Source: Hydnum rufescens UP504
Lineage: Eukaryota; Basidiomycota; Agaricomycetes; Cantharellales; Hydnaceae
Assembly (NCBI GenBank): GCA_014904985.1
Contig: MU129049.1
Span: forward strand, 64,997-128,996
Length of the DNA stretch: 64,000 nt
Reading direction: 5' to 3'
Under the pieces are notes generated by a model. It was not told the DNA's origin, did not search any database, and saw only the letters and a list, made by a program, of their open reading frames with translations. This document shows, in pieces, positions 33,440-46,290 of the stretch (position 1 is its first letter; each line of letters starts with the position of its first letter). Position numbers and translations under genes: made by a program.

Positions 33440-35363
33440 TTAAACATCGAGATGGAGAGTATATAAGTCAAGCCTATGCTTCCAGTTCTTTGGAGCATGG
33501 CACCTCACAACATTACCAGGTGGTATCACAAATATCCATTTCCATCGCCCCACGATCTGGTTTGACGCAGCAACACTCTGCAGCTTTAAAAGACCTGCCT
33601 CCTTCATTACATGCACCTTGGCTGTGGTGGCTTGGAATGCATACAATACGCTATGGTCCACAAGGAAAAAGTCGAACGTTGGATCATTGCTAGCCAACGG
33701 AACGTAGATTCGGTCATTGGTGAGGATAAGATCGCCCAATTCGCGATCAGCGTAGTTATGGAGGGTTCGACTTGAAGCGAGAAAATTCTCGTTGATTGCT
33801 TGGGGCGATTCGTCTGTATCAAATCGAGATCGCAGGCCCCATCGACTAGAGGAAGGGTTGCTTCCCACCATCCGCTTTATCTCGAATTCCTTAGCGCCAT
33901 CATAATCGATCCGGGCAAGTATTCGTACGCAGGAATGCTGAAATAGCATTCCTGCAGCGGCCGACGTCTCGGAAACGTCCCGGAAGATGTGGTACAGTTG
34001 CTCAGCAGCATCCGAGAGGGTGATGTGGATATGCTGGAGAATAAGCTCCATCAAGTAAGCCGTCGGAACGTCACGGGCGTAGAGGTGCCTAGTTTCTCGG
34101 TCCCGCGGTCTCACGATGAATAAGGCATGAGAGAGATTGGCAATAGAAGAGTCCACAATATCACTCCCATCCGTTCTCATCAATTGCTGGACATTGGCCA
34201 ATGCCAGTTTTTTGACAGCAACCTGTAACTCGTGCGCATAGTTTTCGGCATTCATAGGTGCCGCCGCCAGATCATAGACTAGACGAGGGGACGGACCGTA
34301 CTTGATGAATATATCGTACAATGTTTGTGCTGTTGGAGGACTAGAAGGGAAGACCTGCAGCTCATTGCTTTTGATGTCAAAGTCAGCAACCAGCCATCAA
34401 AAGCCGAATACCAAACTGACCATGCCCACAACTCTGGCCAGGACCAGGGACTCATATAGAATATGCCTCCACCTTTCTGGTTTCGCCATGATTTGTATCG
34501 GCGATTATCCGGAAAGGCGGCGTGAATAATGTAAAAAGGCGAAGCCTGATTGACAAAAAATCGGGGCGGTGGCTCGGCCGCATCGGTCGAATCCAGTAGG
34601 GCCCAGGTGCCCTGCGGGACCCCAGGGACACGGGCGCTTGTGTTGATGCAACGGTAGACGCCACGCTCACTGAAGAAGAGCGGCACCTCAGGCCCACCTT
34701 CGTGAAACACGGTCGGTTGGCTTTGGGAAAGGCGACGAGCCAGGCAGTAGTATAAAAAAAGCGATTTCCCTAAGAGTCAGTATCAGGATCAGTCATTCAA
34801 GGACAGTATGGGGCATCAGAAGACACACCGATGCCCGGTTGTCCGCTGACCACTGTACCACGAATATTAGGATCGGCTTCAAGCAGGTTGTAACATTCCC
34901 GGTATTCGTCCCGTATCATTAGCTTTCCTCCGGTTCGGGCCAATAATCCAGGAGGAAGAGTGAGAACCTCAATGCCGATCGGCACTTCCTCAATTAAATC
35001 CCCTTCGGAGTCGGGAAATAGTAGGCCGGAAAGTGGTGGAGTCCTTCTCTCTGGAGTCAAGGGGACACCCCACCACTCCTTGTGGAGCCATAGATACATT
35101 TCATGCTCGACAGGAAGGCCACTCTGATTGCGAATAAGACTCCAGACCCCCTTGATGGATACATCAGATTCATGCTCACATTATGGGGCAGTGAGAGTTC
35201 ATACCACAGTCATGTCTCGGTCCCCTAAGTCAAAACCAGTCTCCTCGCTCTCAGCTGGAGCCTTCCCTTTCCGGCGTGTAGTCTCCCCCTTAGGAATGGC
35301 ACTTGTGGATGCTTCTTCAGGGGAAACACCAGGAAGATCGCGGGTGATACGGCGGGTGTTCAT
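33440..35363 (-). CDS. Crinkler/RHS-like NTPase with C-terminal nuclease-fold domain, 593 aa
   Basis: My model is complement(33440..34367, 34421..34769, 34829..35174, 35205..35363) with matched phases. The N-terminus is Lys/Arg/Ser-rich. A middle region ends in a P-loop, [15 protein letters not shown] (about residues 161-175), interrupted by an intron exactly within Walker A. The C-terminal third has FDFFLVDHSVLYAFQAT and GRWKWIFVIPPGN, which resemble the restriction-endonuclease-like domain (D...QxT core, then a W.FV.P strand) known from fungal Crinkler/RHS-type proteins. In that family a nucleotide-binding module is joined to a nuclease-like one and may act in conflict or effector roles; function here is inference. 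It lies downstream of, and converges on, M20 copy D. Confidence 0.75.
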
Positions 35364-35708
35364 TCCTGCACCCCTGTCGTCCACTTCAATGTACTATATA
35401 GAGGAAAGTATGCGATGATCCAGAGAAGGAAGGCGCAGCCGACTTATTTCGGAGTTTGCCGGGCGTTTAGGCCTCCTTGTGGCCCCAGGTTAGATTTGCC
35501 AACCATGGGCCAAAATTATCACTCTGGACTCTAAAGATTTTCACGGTACATAGTATGATCATCTTGATCCCAACGGACTGTAAATACTGTAGTGTTCCAA
35601 CTTAGTATTTCTATTGCACGGAGACAGACACCGGTAATAGTACGTGTCCCAGTGTGCTATTTGACGGCCGGAAGTGAGAAGAAGTAAAAGGGCCAGGCCA
35701 GGATTCGC
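35364..35708. other. junction between tandem units
   Basis: The upstream region of the Crinkler-like gene ends here and the next unit starts with the P450 3' flank (about 35600). A similar junction, with GGCTGTAAATACTGTAGTG, lies at about 43449, consistent with a tandem duplication boundary. Confidence 0.5.
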
Positions 35709-37745
35709 TCAAGGGTTCCCAATGGCGAGCAGCGCTGTTAATGGGCGCGGCTCGATTCTGCACTTGAAGTGTTCCGGGGACCTGCACAGAAGGAAAGTGA
35801 ATTAAAATGAACGTTTTTGCATGCAGAATAATGTACCCTTACCGTCGTACTGGGTGAATGGGGACCATGGTAGGGGTGCCGTTCTCATCGAGCCCTTTAA
35901 GAATTGTGCTCGTTGCAAGGAAGATCACAACGTTCGAAAACAGCACTATGCCGCCGAAATCTAGACCAGAACATACCCTGCAGTAAAAAATTTTCTTTAA
36001 AATGCACTATTTATCAGGGGGTTTCGTCGCCCGCAGCAGGAAGATACTGGCCGCCGACGGACAGCAAATGCAAATTTGTGAGGATCCAAAGATAACTGAC
36101 CGTCCTCATCCGGTTTGGTGAATCGCTCTGGCCTGAAGGTCTCTGTGTCTGGAGACATCTCTGTCCCGAGAGATACTCCTGGTTGTGCAATATGATAAGA
36201 ATAAGATGAGATCCAAGGTTGAAATCCCCCATCTTACCAGATGCTAGGGACGGTGACGGTGCCTGGAAAAAGTACATCGATGTGATCTTCCGCAAGCATG
36301 ACAACGGCCGGACCTTGGAGAATAAAATATCGCAGGAAGTCGCGGGTACCTTGATATTCATCATTTTCCATTGGACCATGGGGGATCGCCCCTGGTGCGG
36401 GGAGGCCACCAACGGGGCACTTCCTTGATTAAATTTTCCACATATGGTGAGGAATCCCGACTGGGGGGCCGGTGGATCCGTTCTAGCATTCTAGGACCTC
36501 ATGAGATATCAATATTGGGAACGTACTCATGCATAGGCAGTCTGTCATTTCATGCGACGTACTCGATTTCATCCTGTGCCTTCTGCACCTCAAGATATAA
36601 TACCATAACAAGCAGGAGGGTTTGCAGTGCCATCCAGATCGTATCGGATTCCGCCTCCATCTGCAATTCCACCAGGTCACAAAATGGTGGAATAAGCAAC
36701 TACATTCGCGTTATATGGCATTAAGGCTCACTAATCGACGCGGACAACCACGCCATCGTTCGTTCATCAGTAGCATTGTCTTCCAGCAAGCTCAGAGCAA
36801 AGGATGGCTCCGCGATCCCAGCCTCCATGGATCATCAGAGGCGTAGATGGAACACGAACCTTTTGGTCTTTGACGAGGTAGAATGACTTGGGGATAACGC
36901 TACGGACTTGTTCACCCCATTTGGATAACTTTTTGACTTCCATGCTTAATAGCGAGATCCAGCTTGGGATGTACTTCACGGAATAGCAGATCAGTCGGGA
37001 TTGGAGTGAGACAAAGTGGAGATCACAGGACGCAACGGCTTGAGAAGATCTCGACCCAAAATAGCCAGGCGATAGTGTTTCGATGTGTCCAAGGCATTCG
37101 CCCAAGCAAGAGCACGCCATGTAAATGCGAGCTTAGCCTTCTGCCACTTGGAACAAGCTTAATCCATGGATACCTCATCATCGGTAGCGAAAATATTGGG
37201 AGCATCATATGTAATGCCAAGAATAACCATCGTTGTGTTTCTGTTGGGGGTGAAGGCTCGAGGTAGGCAAACCAAATGAAAATAGTGGAGAATCTTACAA
37301 GCGTAGCTCATCACTCCAGTTGTTCGGATCCCGTTGCAATCCCAGTGCATAACGCTTCGCTTCGTGTCCAACGATGGACTAATACTGAGGAAGAGCAGCC
37401 TTGTTCAAATGCTGGTGAAATAATTTCCGCTGTAACTTCCAGTTGGGCTGAAGGGCTCAGTGATGAGGCTCCCGGTTTCCATTCTAGGTAGTGCATGGGA
37501 GTCAGCCAAGGCACGCTGAAGAGATACCGTGCATGGTTTGCGCACAGCTCAACGATGGAGGACCCGGGTCTGTCGGAATATTTCGACCCATGATTGACAA
37601 GGTCTTGCATGCAGCGATATGAGCTTAGAACCAGAACGGATAATACAGGATGGTAGAAGAACGTGAAGTCGCCTGTTGAAGGCTCAGCGCCTCGAATAAG
37701 ATGACAAAGGGCGTGGGGCGAACCATAAATCTGAGACATCTCCTG
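35709..37745 (-). pseudogene. cytochrome P450, copy 2 (N-terminus lost, frameshifts)
   Basis: The C-terminal exon is intact and ends [18 protein letters not shown]. The N-terminal anchor exon is missing; only its last residues (like LYIQEMSQIYG) remain before the PHF5A 3' flank. In the exon with ITEPF a base is missing compared with copy 3 (TTCAGCCCAACTGGAAG for TTCGGCCCAAAGTGGAAG), which breaks the frame. Further changes affect the haem-side exons. It is a pseudogene. Confidence 0.85.
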
Positions 37746-37864
37746 GATATATAGCTTGTCATTACTAGTGCCTGAGGAGATACAGCTGATTGGGGGTGCC
37801 GAAGTGCATGGCTGTCTTACTGAGACGACAGTAATACAAAAAACTGAAGGAGATTACGAAAGGG

Positions 37865-38482
37865 CTATCCCTTCTTAAACCCTACGCAAGCATGACATCT
37901 AAAGTCCAAGGGAATGAGTATTACTCAGGCAGGACAAGGCGACTCAACAAATTTACACTGCTCATAGAACAGGTCTGTCCTGCTCGCCCCAAGGTTAACG
38001 ATCTTGGGACGTCCATCTCCGCCTTCCTCTAACCTCGTGCATTCTGCGCAATAGTATGCATCGGAAACTCCTAACGGGAGAAGATGAGTCAGGATACAGT
38101 ATGGTAACGGAGTGGGTCCTCCAGGACAAAGAGGACCAAGCGCTAGAGGGCGATGAAGCTCACCAGGGGAGCCACAGATGATACATCTCCCACCATACGT
38201 GCCAAAATTGCAGTCGTCACATATACGCACGAGCGTTTCTGGGCGCACATAGGAATCGCATACAGGACTGCAGCAACAAACATGAGAATGATATGGGTGA
38301 GAAGGATGGCAGGAAACTTACTATTCCCCGTTGTCTTTCTCGCAAAGGCATCCTATGGCTATCTGAGCAAAATGGTGCGCTCAGTATTTGACGCCGACAC
38401 ATGATAGATCTGGAGAGAGTTTGCTGTTGGCGTCGATCCATCCATTGAACAGTATGCGTCTACCAGGGTGGTGTTTGGACAT
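37865..38482 (-). pseudogene. PHF5A/Rds3-like, copy 3 (deleted exon boundary)
   Basis: The later exons are good ([19 protein letters not shown], and the stop after GFKKG at 37865-37867). Exon 2 has lost a base (CTATCATG for CTCATCATG) and the sequence from its end through the next intron is mostly deleted, so the PGI block and splice donor are missing. The first zinc knot reads CEKD and the next Cys is replaced by Tyr. It is a pseudogene. Confidence 0.85.
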
Positions 38483-38764
38483 TGTTCTGTGTCACGAGTA
38501 GACTGGAGAGTGCCGATGACACTCCACAGACAATGAAAGGGGACGCGAAGACCTGCCGTAATTCATGTGTTAGGGAGAAGACAATTGCATATCGCCCTCG
38601 CTCTCAATGAAGAGTGGACCAGAGCACTGGCTATGGTGTAACTGGACCATCAATAGGGGCACCAACAACCGACGAACAACATAGGCAGGTTGTCAATCCG
38701 CCTCTGGTTGGTAGAAAAGCCTCAGTTCGGGGCCGGCAGATTCCGCAACTGGTATTGGTTCTCA

Positions 38765-41033
38765 ATGGCTGCAGACGCTCCAGGATGCCTGCGACTTGCG
38801 AGCCCTTTTCTCCATGGTCGCATTCTGAATAAAGGGCACGAATCTTCACCGAAGGATGTGAAGAGTATCACTGGACCCAAGGTTATCTTCCGAGTTCTCA
38901 CTAGGCATTACCCGCTTTTACCAAACCGCTTGATGGTTGGTAGGAAAATGATGTGATGCACCGGTGCTATGGAATTCCCTGCGACTTGTCTCCCCCAGGC
39001 ACCAAAATATGCCCCTTCGAGGAATGGAATGAAACACCTCGCCACAATACACTTCTGTATGCGAGACGTCAACCTTCAGTCCCGAAATCTTGAAGGCACT
39101 GGATGAGTATATCCACTCTTGTAACGCGGAATTGAGGGGATTAACTATTAAAACACATGGCAAGTGCACATCTTCGTCGAAGACTCATGATCAGTGTACG
39201 GATTATCCAGAAACGATGCCCCCTTAAGCATTATCGACTTGATACCTAATGATCATGCCTCTCTCAGATATGCCCATAAAGTGCCCACGGAATTCATGGG
39301 CGCTCACGGCTTCTCCATAACGCGGCATTACCTTTGTCTTGAAACCGCCTGGCGTGTTGCCTGGTCCAACGTATTTCCTCCGTCCAAAACATCAGTGCGC
39401 ACAATCGGCTTCAATAGCGAGATGGATGCCCTACCAGAGATAGGTCATGCGTGTGGCCACAATCTCATCGCCATGGGGGGCGTAGCTGCGGCGCTTGGCA
39501 CTAAGCATGCGATGGAGAAATGTGGGATTGAAGGAAGAGTAGTTTTGCTGGGCACACCAGGTTTGTGGGGGCTTCACGTTGCGTTGTCACTCTGTCAACT
39601 CCCTGATTAGTTTGTCTCCCCTGATTTTTGCAGCTGAAGACGCTGGAAGCGGAAAGATAATACTCATCGAGCGGGGCGCATACAAAGAAATGGATGCGTG
39701 TTTGATGTGCGCTCGAAACTTTCTCTTGGAAGAATGGATGCACCGAGCTGATGATTCTTGTGATCATAACTTCTAGGATGCATCCTACGCCAGGTCCCAA
39801 ACTGAGTGCTGGTACTGGATCGTCTTTGGCAATTCAACCAATCGAGGTGGAATACTTCGGTCATCCGTACGTTCTACTCTCACTTAGAAATCGTGACGAA
39901 TCCGTTAATTGTCCATCTATATAGAGCCCGCGCATCCGGTGCACCCTGGGAGGGCCAGAATTCACTTGATGCTGCCTTCCTTGCCTATTCGTCCATTTCT
40001 GCACTCAGGCAACAAATGAAGGTAGACCGTGTGTCCACTAATAATTCCTTTCTATTCCGTTGATTACTCTTCTGTTCCTCTACATAGCCGACGCACCGTG
40101 TTCATGGGATCGTTGAGGGTCGGGAGTGGGCTCCGAATAGTACGTACAATCTCGCCTTGAGACATGAGAGTTGCCTTATTTATGTATGGTGTACATGATT
40201 GCTTGCAGTAATACCCGACTACGCCAAGATACGCTGGTTGGTGCGTGCCCCCACTGCCAAAGAAGTCGAAGTGTTTCAAGTGTGTTGTGCCGCATTTCTT
40301 CATCTCGATGCCCCTTGTCTCCAAGATGGCTTGATCCTAATTGTTTCGCATGTGCAGGGCAGCTGCGCTGGCCACCGCGTACCAGATAAAGTTGGTAGAA
40401 CATCCTCGTGTTTACGATCTTCGGCAGAACGATGAACTTGGTTAATATGTTTGCCCCGAGATTCTATTTAATCGTTCCCTGTTCGACTGATACTGGTTGA
40501 TTTTTTTTGGTAATCAGCTTCAGAATTCGCAGCGGTTATAAAACAGTATGGCGGTATCGTTTTCGCTAACGTGTCTGGTGCTGCTGGCGGCTCAACGGAC
40601 TTTGTGAGTCTTCCTAACCCCCGAGCCGATATTTGGAGGCCCTTCGGGGCTCATTCAATTTGATTTGTGTAGGGGAACGTTACATACGGTACGGCATCGT
40701 AGACAAAAAGCGACGCAGTTTCATTTGTTCCTCATTTTTTTTCGCGTAACCCCTACAGAATTGCCTACCCTTCATCCGTCCTTCGCGATCCCGACAGCAG
40801 AAAATGGACGGAACCATACGCGCCAGTTTACTGACTCCGCTGCGACGAAAGAAGCGCACGCCATTGAGATATCTGTCGCGAAATGTATCGCTTTGACAGG
40901 TCTGCGCGTCCTGATCGACGGGGACTTTTATGCCAGGGTGCGTATTGACCCTTTATCTCCCGGTTTCGCCCAGTGTGTTGTTTGGATCTAGCTCCGCGAG
41001 GCCTTCGAAGGTGACGATTCGGGCTCGTTATGA
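38765..41033 (+). pseudogene. M20-family amidohydrolase, copy E (frameshifts, mutated active site)
   Basis: The 14-exon layout is recognisable. Damage includes a mutated exon-1 donor (CT for GT), a one-base loss in exon 2, AED in place of AEE at the catalytic pair, ARASG in place of AHASG, and a 23-bp deletion in the EVF...KKCF exon shared with copy D. The GHACGHN and HTRQF motifs remain. It cannot be a normal enzyme. Confidence 0.85.
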
Positions 41034-41216
41034 GCCCTAGACCCCACTGTTCGATACATGTCCCCATTTCGGTGGTGCCTCGCTGACAGCGGGAGGCCAA
41101 TGGGCGTCTTAGGCTTCAAGTTTGCACAGCATAAAAGACATGTACAACTAACAAACACGTTATTGCATAATTAAATACGAGTGTCCAGACGAAGAATGAG
41201 TACCAAGATGGCATAA

Positions 41217-43256
41217 TTAAACATCAAGGTGGAGAGTATACAAGTCAAGCCTATGCTTCCAGTTCTCTGGAAGATGGCAACTCACAACATTACCAGGTGG
41301 TATCACAAATATCCATTTCCATCGCCCCGTGATCTGGTTTGATGTAGCAGTGTTCTGCAGCTTTAAAAGACCTGCCTCCCTCGTTCCATGCGCATTTGCT
41401 GTGGTGGCTTGGAATGCATACAATACTCCGTGGTCCACAAGGAAAAAGTCGAACGTGGGGCTGTTGCTGGCCAAGGGAACATAGATTCGGTCATCAGTGA
41501 GGACAAGACTACCCAATTCGTGATCAAGATATTCATGGAGGATTCGAGGTGAACCAAGAAATTTTTCGCTGATTGCTTGAGGCGATTCGTCTGTATCAAA
41601 TCGAGATCGCAGGCCCCATCGACTAGAGGAAGGGTTGCTTCCCACCATCCGCTTTATCTCGAATTCCTTAGCGCCATCATAATCGATCCGGGCAAGTATT
41701 CGTACGCAGGAATGCTGAAATAGCATTCCTGCAGCGGCCGACGTCTCGGAAACGTCCCGGAAGATGTGGTACAGTTGCTCAGCAGCATCCGAGAGGGTGA
41801 TGTGGATACGCTGGAGAATAAGCTCCATCAAGTAAGCCGTCGGAACGTCACGGGCGTAGAGGTGCCTAGTTTCTCGGTCCCGCGGTCTCACGATGAATAA
41901 GGCATGAGAGAGATTGGCAATAGAAGAGTCCACAATATCACTCCCATCCGTTCTCATCAATTGCTGGACATTGGCCAATGCCAGTTTTTTGACAGCAACC
42001 TGTAACTCGTGCGCATAGTTTTCGGCATTCGTAGGTGCCGCCGCCAGATCATAGACTAGACGAGGGGACGGACCGTACTTGATGAATATATCGTACAATA
42101 TTTGCGCTGTTGGAGGACTAGAAGGGAAGACCTGCAGCTCATTGCTTTTGATGTCAAAGTCAGCAACCAGCCATCAAAAGCCGAATACCAAACTGACCAT
42201 GCCCACAACTCTGGCCAGGACCAGGGACTCATATAGAATATGCCTCCACCTTTCTGGTTTCGCCATGATCTGTATCGGCGATTATCCGGAAAGGCGGCGT
42301 GAACAATATAAAAAGGCGAAGCCTGATTGAAAAAAAACCAAGGAGGTGACTCGGCCGTATCGGTCGAGTCCAGTAGGGCCCAGGTGCCCTGCGGGACCCC
42401 AGGCACCCAGGCACCCATGTCGATGCAGCGGTAGAGGCCACGCTCACTGAAAAAGTGCGGCGGCCCAGGCCCACCTTTGTGAAACACGGTCGGTTGACGT
42501 TGAGAAAGGCGACGAGCCAGACAGTAGTATAAAAAAAGTGATTTACCTGAAGAGTCAGTATCAGGACCAGTGATTCAAGGACAGTATGGGGCATCAGAAG
42601 ACGCACCGATTCCCGGTTGGCCACTGACCACTGCACCATGGTTAGGGTTTGTTTCAAGCAGCTTGTAACATTCCCGGTATTCATCCCGTATCATTAACTT
42701 TCCTCGGGTTTGAGTCAATAAGGCGGGAGGAAGACTAAGAACTTCAATATCAGTCGGCACGTCCTCAATTAAATCTCCTTTGGAGTTCAGGAAGTAGTAG
42801 GCCAGAAGGTGGCGGAGTCCTTCTCTCTGGAGTCAAGGGAACACCCCACCAATTCTTGTGGAGCCACAGAAACATTGCATCTTCAATGCGAAGGCCATTC
42901 CCATTGTGAATAAGCTTCCAGACCCCCTTTATTGATACATTAGATTCATACTCGCATTATGGGGCAGTAATACCTCATACCACAGTCATATCTCGGTTCC
43001 CAAAGTCAAAAGTAGTCTCCTGGCTCTCAGCTGGAGCCTTCCCTTTCCCCTGATGTGAGGTGTGTTAAGGCATGAAGTCAACACTGAGTACTGGAGATCA
43101 ACCCATTACCTTTTTGGCTGCAGGTAGACGAGCCTCTTCTTTTACGTCTCTGGGGCGCTTCCTGGGGTGCACAGTGTCCCCCTTAGTGATGGCACTGGTG
43201 GACACTTCTTCGGGGGGAACAGCAGGCGGATGACGCGTGGTACTGCGGGTGTTCAT
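41217..43256 (-). pseudogene. Crinkler/RHS-like NTPase-nuclease, second copy (frameshifted)
   Basis: All exons of the gene at 33440-35363 can be found, including the P-loop split by an intron ([14 protein letters not shown]) and the nuclease-like end with FDFFLVDHGVLYAFQAT. An extra base in the exon upstream of the P-loop (near 42790, CCTGAACTCC for CCCGACTCC) breaks the frame, and the first exon carries additional inserted sequence near 43050-43130. The central 190 codons are almost identical to the intact copy while the last 115 differ strongly. Confidence 0.8.
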
Positions 43257-43917
43257 TCCTGCACGCCTGTCGTTCCACTTCGATGTAGAGGAAAGTATGG
43301 GATGATCCAGAAAAGGAAGGCGCAACCGACGTATTTCGGAGTTTGCCGGGTTTTAGGACTCCTGGTGGGCCTCCCAAAATTCTAGGTATCAGTCTAGGCT
43401 CTCTAAGGTTTTCACGGTTCTCATGTATGATCATCTCGGTCCCAACGGGCTGTAAATACTGTAGTGAAACCCCTGCTTGACGTTACGTGAGCCCCTCAGC
43501 CCCTCGACTCACGGCGGTAGCACTACGTAAAAACGACATTTTGGGGCTCCTCCATTGCAGTCACCAGCCATCATCAATCCTCGCCCGAATGGATCCTCTG
43601 GAATATTCAAAATGCCCCCGAGGTTGGCGAGGCTCCATATGCATACATGAGGCCCCGTCCCGCTACCCCGGAGTGAGGGGGTGATCTTCGAGACCCACAC
43701 GCACCATGATGTGGATTCTGGAATGACGCTGAAATACTACACTTAAAGCAATTATAGAAAATGGTTTGCAAAAACGACATGCGTTGTGCTACATATGTAC
43801 AAAAAAAAACTACTTCTATTTCACGGAGACGGCTACCGGTAATAGTGCATATGCTAGTGTGCTATTCGACCCATCGCATGGCCAGAAGCGAAAGGGCCGG
43901 GCCCGGCCAGGATTCGC
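43257..43917. other. junction between tandem units, no gene
   Basis: This contains the end of the second unit and the 3' flank of the third P450, with sequence shared with 28590-28740 (ATATGTACAAAAAAAA and GTGCTATTCGACCCATCGCATGG). Short frames here are not supported as genes. Confidence 0.5.
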
Positions 43918-46235
43918 TCAAGGGTTCTCAATGTCGAGGAGCGCTGTTAATGGGCGCGGCTCGATTCTGCACCTGAAGTGTTCCGGGAACCTATAGTAGA
44001 ACAAGAAACAAGGGATTAGAATGAACGGTGAACGGTTTTGCATGCTGAATAATGCTCCCTTACCGTCGTACTGGGTGAATAGGGACTGTGGTAGGGGTGA
44101 TTTCGTTCCCGTTCTCATCGAGCCCTTTAAGAATTGTGCTCGTCGCAAGGAAGATCGCAACGTTCGAAAACAGCACCATGTCGCCGAAATCTAGACCAGG
44201 ACATACCCTGCAGTAAAAAAAAAAAAAAAAGCATTATTTATGAGGGGATTCATCGCTCGCAGCAGGAAGGCTACTGACCGACGACCGACACCAAAGGCGA
44301 ATTTATGAGGATCCAAAGGTAACTGACCGTCCGCATTCGGTTCGGTGAATCGCTCTGGCCTGAAGGTCTCTGGGTCTGGATACATCTCTTCGTCTCGGGA
44401 GATACACCTAGATGTGCAAGATGGTAAGAATAGAATAAAGAGCTTAGCTCGAAATCGCTCATCATACCAGGTGCTAGGAACGATAACGGTGCCTGGAAAG
44501 AGAATATTGATGAGGTGATCTTACGCAAGTATGACAATGCCCGGACCTTTGGGAATAAAATATCCTAGGGGGTCGCACGAAAAGAGTTCAGTATCATTCA
44601 TGGAAGTATTTAGAAGGGGAAATTCGCAGATACCTTTATATTCATCATCCTCCATCAGACGATGGGAGATCGCCCCTGGGGCAAGAAGCCACCAACGAAG
44701 CACTTCCTTGATTAAATTCTCCACGTACGGGAGTGAATCACGACTAAAGGACCGGGGGATCAGTTGTAACGTCGCTAGAACCTTACGTGACACATGTTGG
44801 GAACGCACTCGTGCATGCCAGGCAGTCTGTCATTTCCTACGACGCGCTCGATTTCATCTTGTGCCTTCTTCTGCGCCTCGGGATATAATACCATAGCAAG
44901 CAGGAAGGCTTGCAGTGCCGTCCAGATGGTATCGGATCCGCCTCCATCTGCAGTTCCGCCAGGGTCGCAAAATGGTAGAATCAGAAACCACATTCGCACC
45001 ACATGGCATTAAGGCTCACACATCGACGCGGACAACCACGCCATCGTTCGTTCATCCGTAGCATTGTCTTCCAGCAAGCTCAGAGCAAAAGATGGCTTTG
45101 CAATGCCAGCCTCCTAAACACAGTTCGTCGGCACCATAGATCATCAGAGGCGTAGATGGGACACGAACCTTTTGGCCTTTGACGACGTAGAATGACTTGG
45201 GGATAACGGTACGGTCTTGTTCACCCCATTTGGATAGCTTTTTGATTTCCTTGCCTAGGAGGGGGATCCAGCTTGGGATGTACTTCACTGAACCGCGGAT
45301 CATAGTCAGGGCTGGGGTGAGACAAAGAGGAGATCATAGGACGCAACGGCTTGGGAAGATGTCGACCCAAAATAAACCAGGGGAAAGTGTTTCGATAACG
45401 TGTCCAAGGAATTCGCCCGAAGCAAGTGCGCGCTGTGGACATGCGAGCTTAGCCTTCTGCCACTTGGAACAAGTTTAATCCATGGATACCTCATCATCGG
45501 TAGCGAAGATGTCCCGAGCATCATACGTAATGCCAAGAATAACCCTCGTAGTGTTTCTGTTGGGGGTGAAGGCTCGAGATAGGCAAAACGAATGAGAATG
45601 GTGGAGAGTCTTACAAGCGTAGCTCATCACTCCAGTTGTTTGGATCCCGTTGCAATCTCAGCGTGCAACGTTTCGCCTCGTGTTCAGCGATGGACCAATA
45701 TTGAGGAAGAGCAGCCTTATTCAAATGCTGGTGAAATAATTTTCGCTGTAACTTCCACTTTGGGCCGAAGGGTTCCGTGATAAGGCTCCCAGTTCCCATT
45801 CTAGGTAGTGGATGAAAGTCAGCCAAGGCACGAAGAGATGTCGTTCATGATTTGCGCACAGCTCAACGATGGAGGACCCGGGTCGGTCGGAATATTTCGA
45901 CCCACGATTGACAAGGAGGTCTTGCATGGCGCGATATGAGCTTAGAACCAGAACGGACAATACAGGATTGTAGAAGAACGTGAAGTCGCCTGTCGAAAGC
46001 TCAGCGCTTCGAATAAGCCGAGGAGGGGTGGCGCGGACGAACCGTGTGTCTTAGACATCTCCAGGATATAGTTGTATCTGAAGTCGTTTTCGAGCTTGTG
46101 AAGGTTTCCGAGGACAGGGATTGCGGCGGGGCCTGGAGGGTATTTTCTCGCCTTCATAAGAGAGCGGAAGACGGCGACGGCCAGAGTCCCGAGGAGGAGG
46201 AGGGTGGCATATTGAACGAAAAGGAGTAAACCCAT
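43918..46235 (-). CDS. cytochrome P450 monooxygenase, copy 3 (complete)
   Basis: P450s are haem monooxygenases of the endoplasmic reticulum. From the ATG at 46235 the protein starts with a membrane anchor ([20 protein letters not shown]) and the hinge [14 protein letters not shown]. After an intron (GTTCGT...GACAG) it continues [19 protein letters not shown], later [14 protein letters not shown], the I-helix ([18 protein letters not shown]), ExxR in [27 protein letters not shown], and the haem loop [12 protein letters not shown] across an intron. It ends [10 protein letters not shown]. At least nine introns are needed; I did not fix all boundaries. Its substrate is unknown. This is the only one of three copies with the anchor exon. 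Confidence 0.82.
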
Positions 46236-46280
46236 GGCGAGGGTAGAGGGCGAGGAAGCAACTTGGGCACATCTCGAGTC

Positions 46281-46290
46281 TTATATATGT
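46281..46290 (-). promoter_or_regulatory. TATA box of P450 copy 3
   Basis: ACATATATAA on the minus strand lies about 50 bp upstream of the ATG at 46235. Confidence 0.5.

Noticed and set aside
43761..43996. Overlapping short frames before P450 copy 3
   Set aside because: They run through the antisense of the P450 last exon and shared flank, with no domain.
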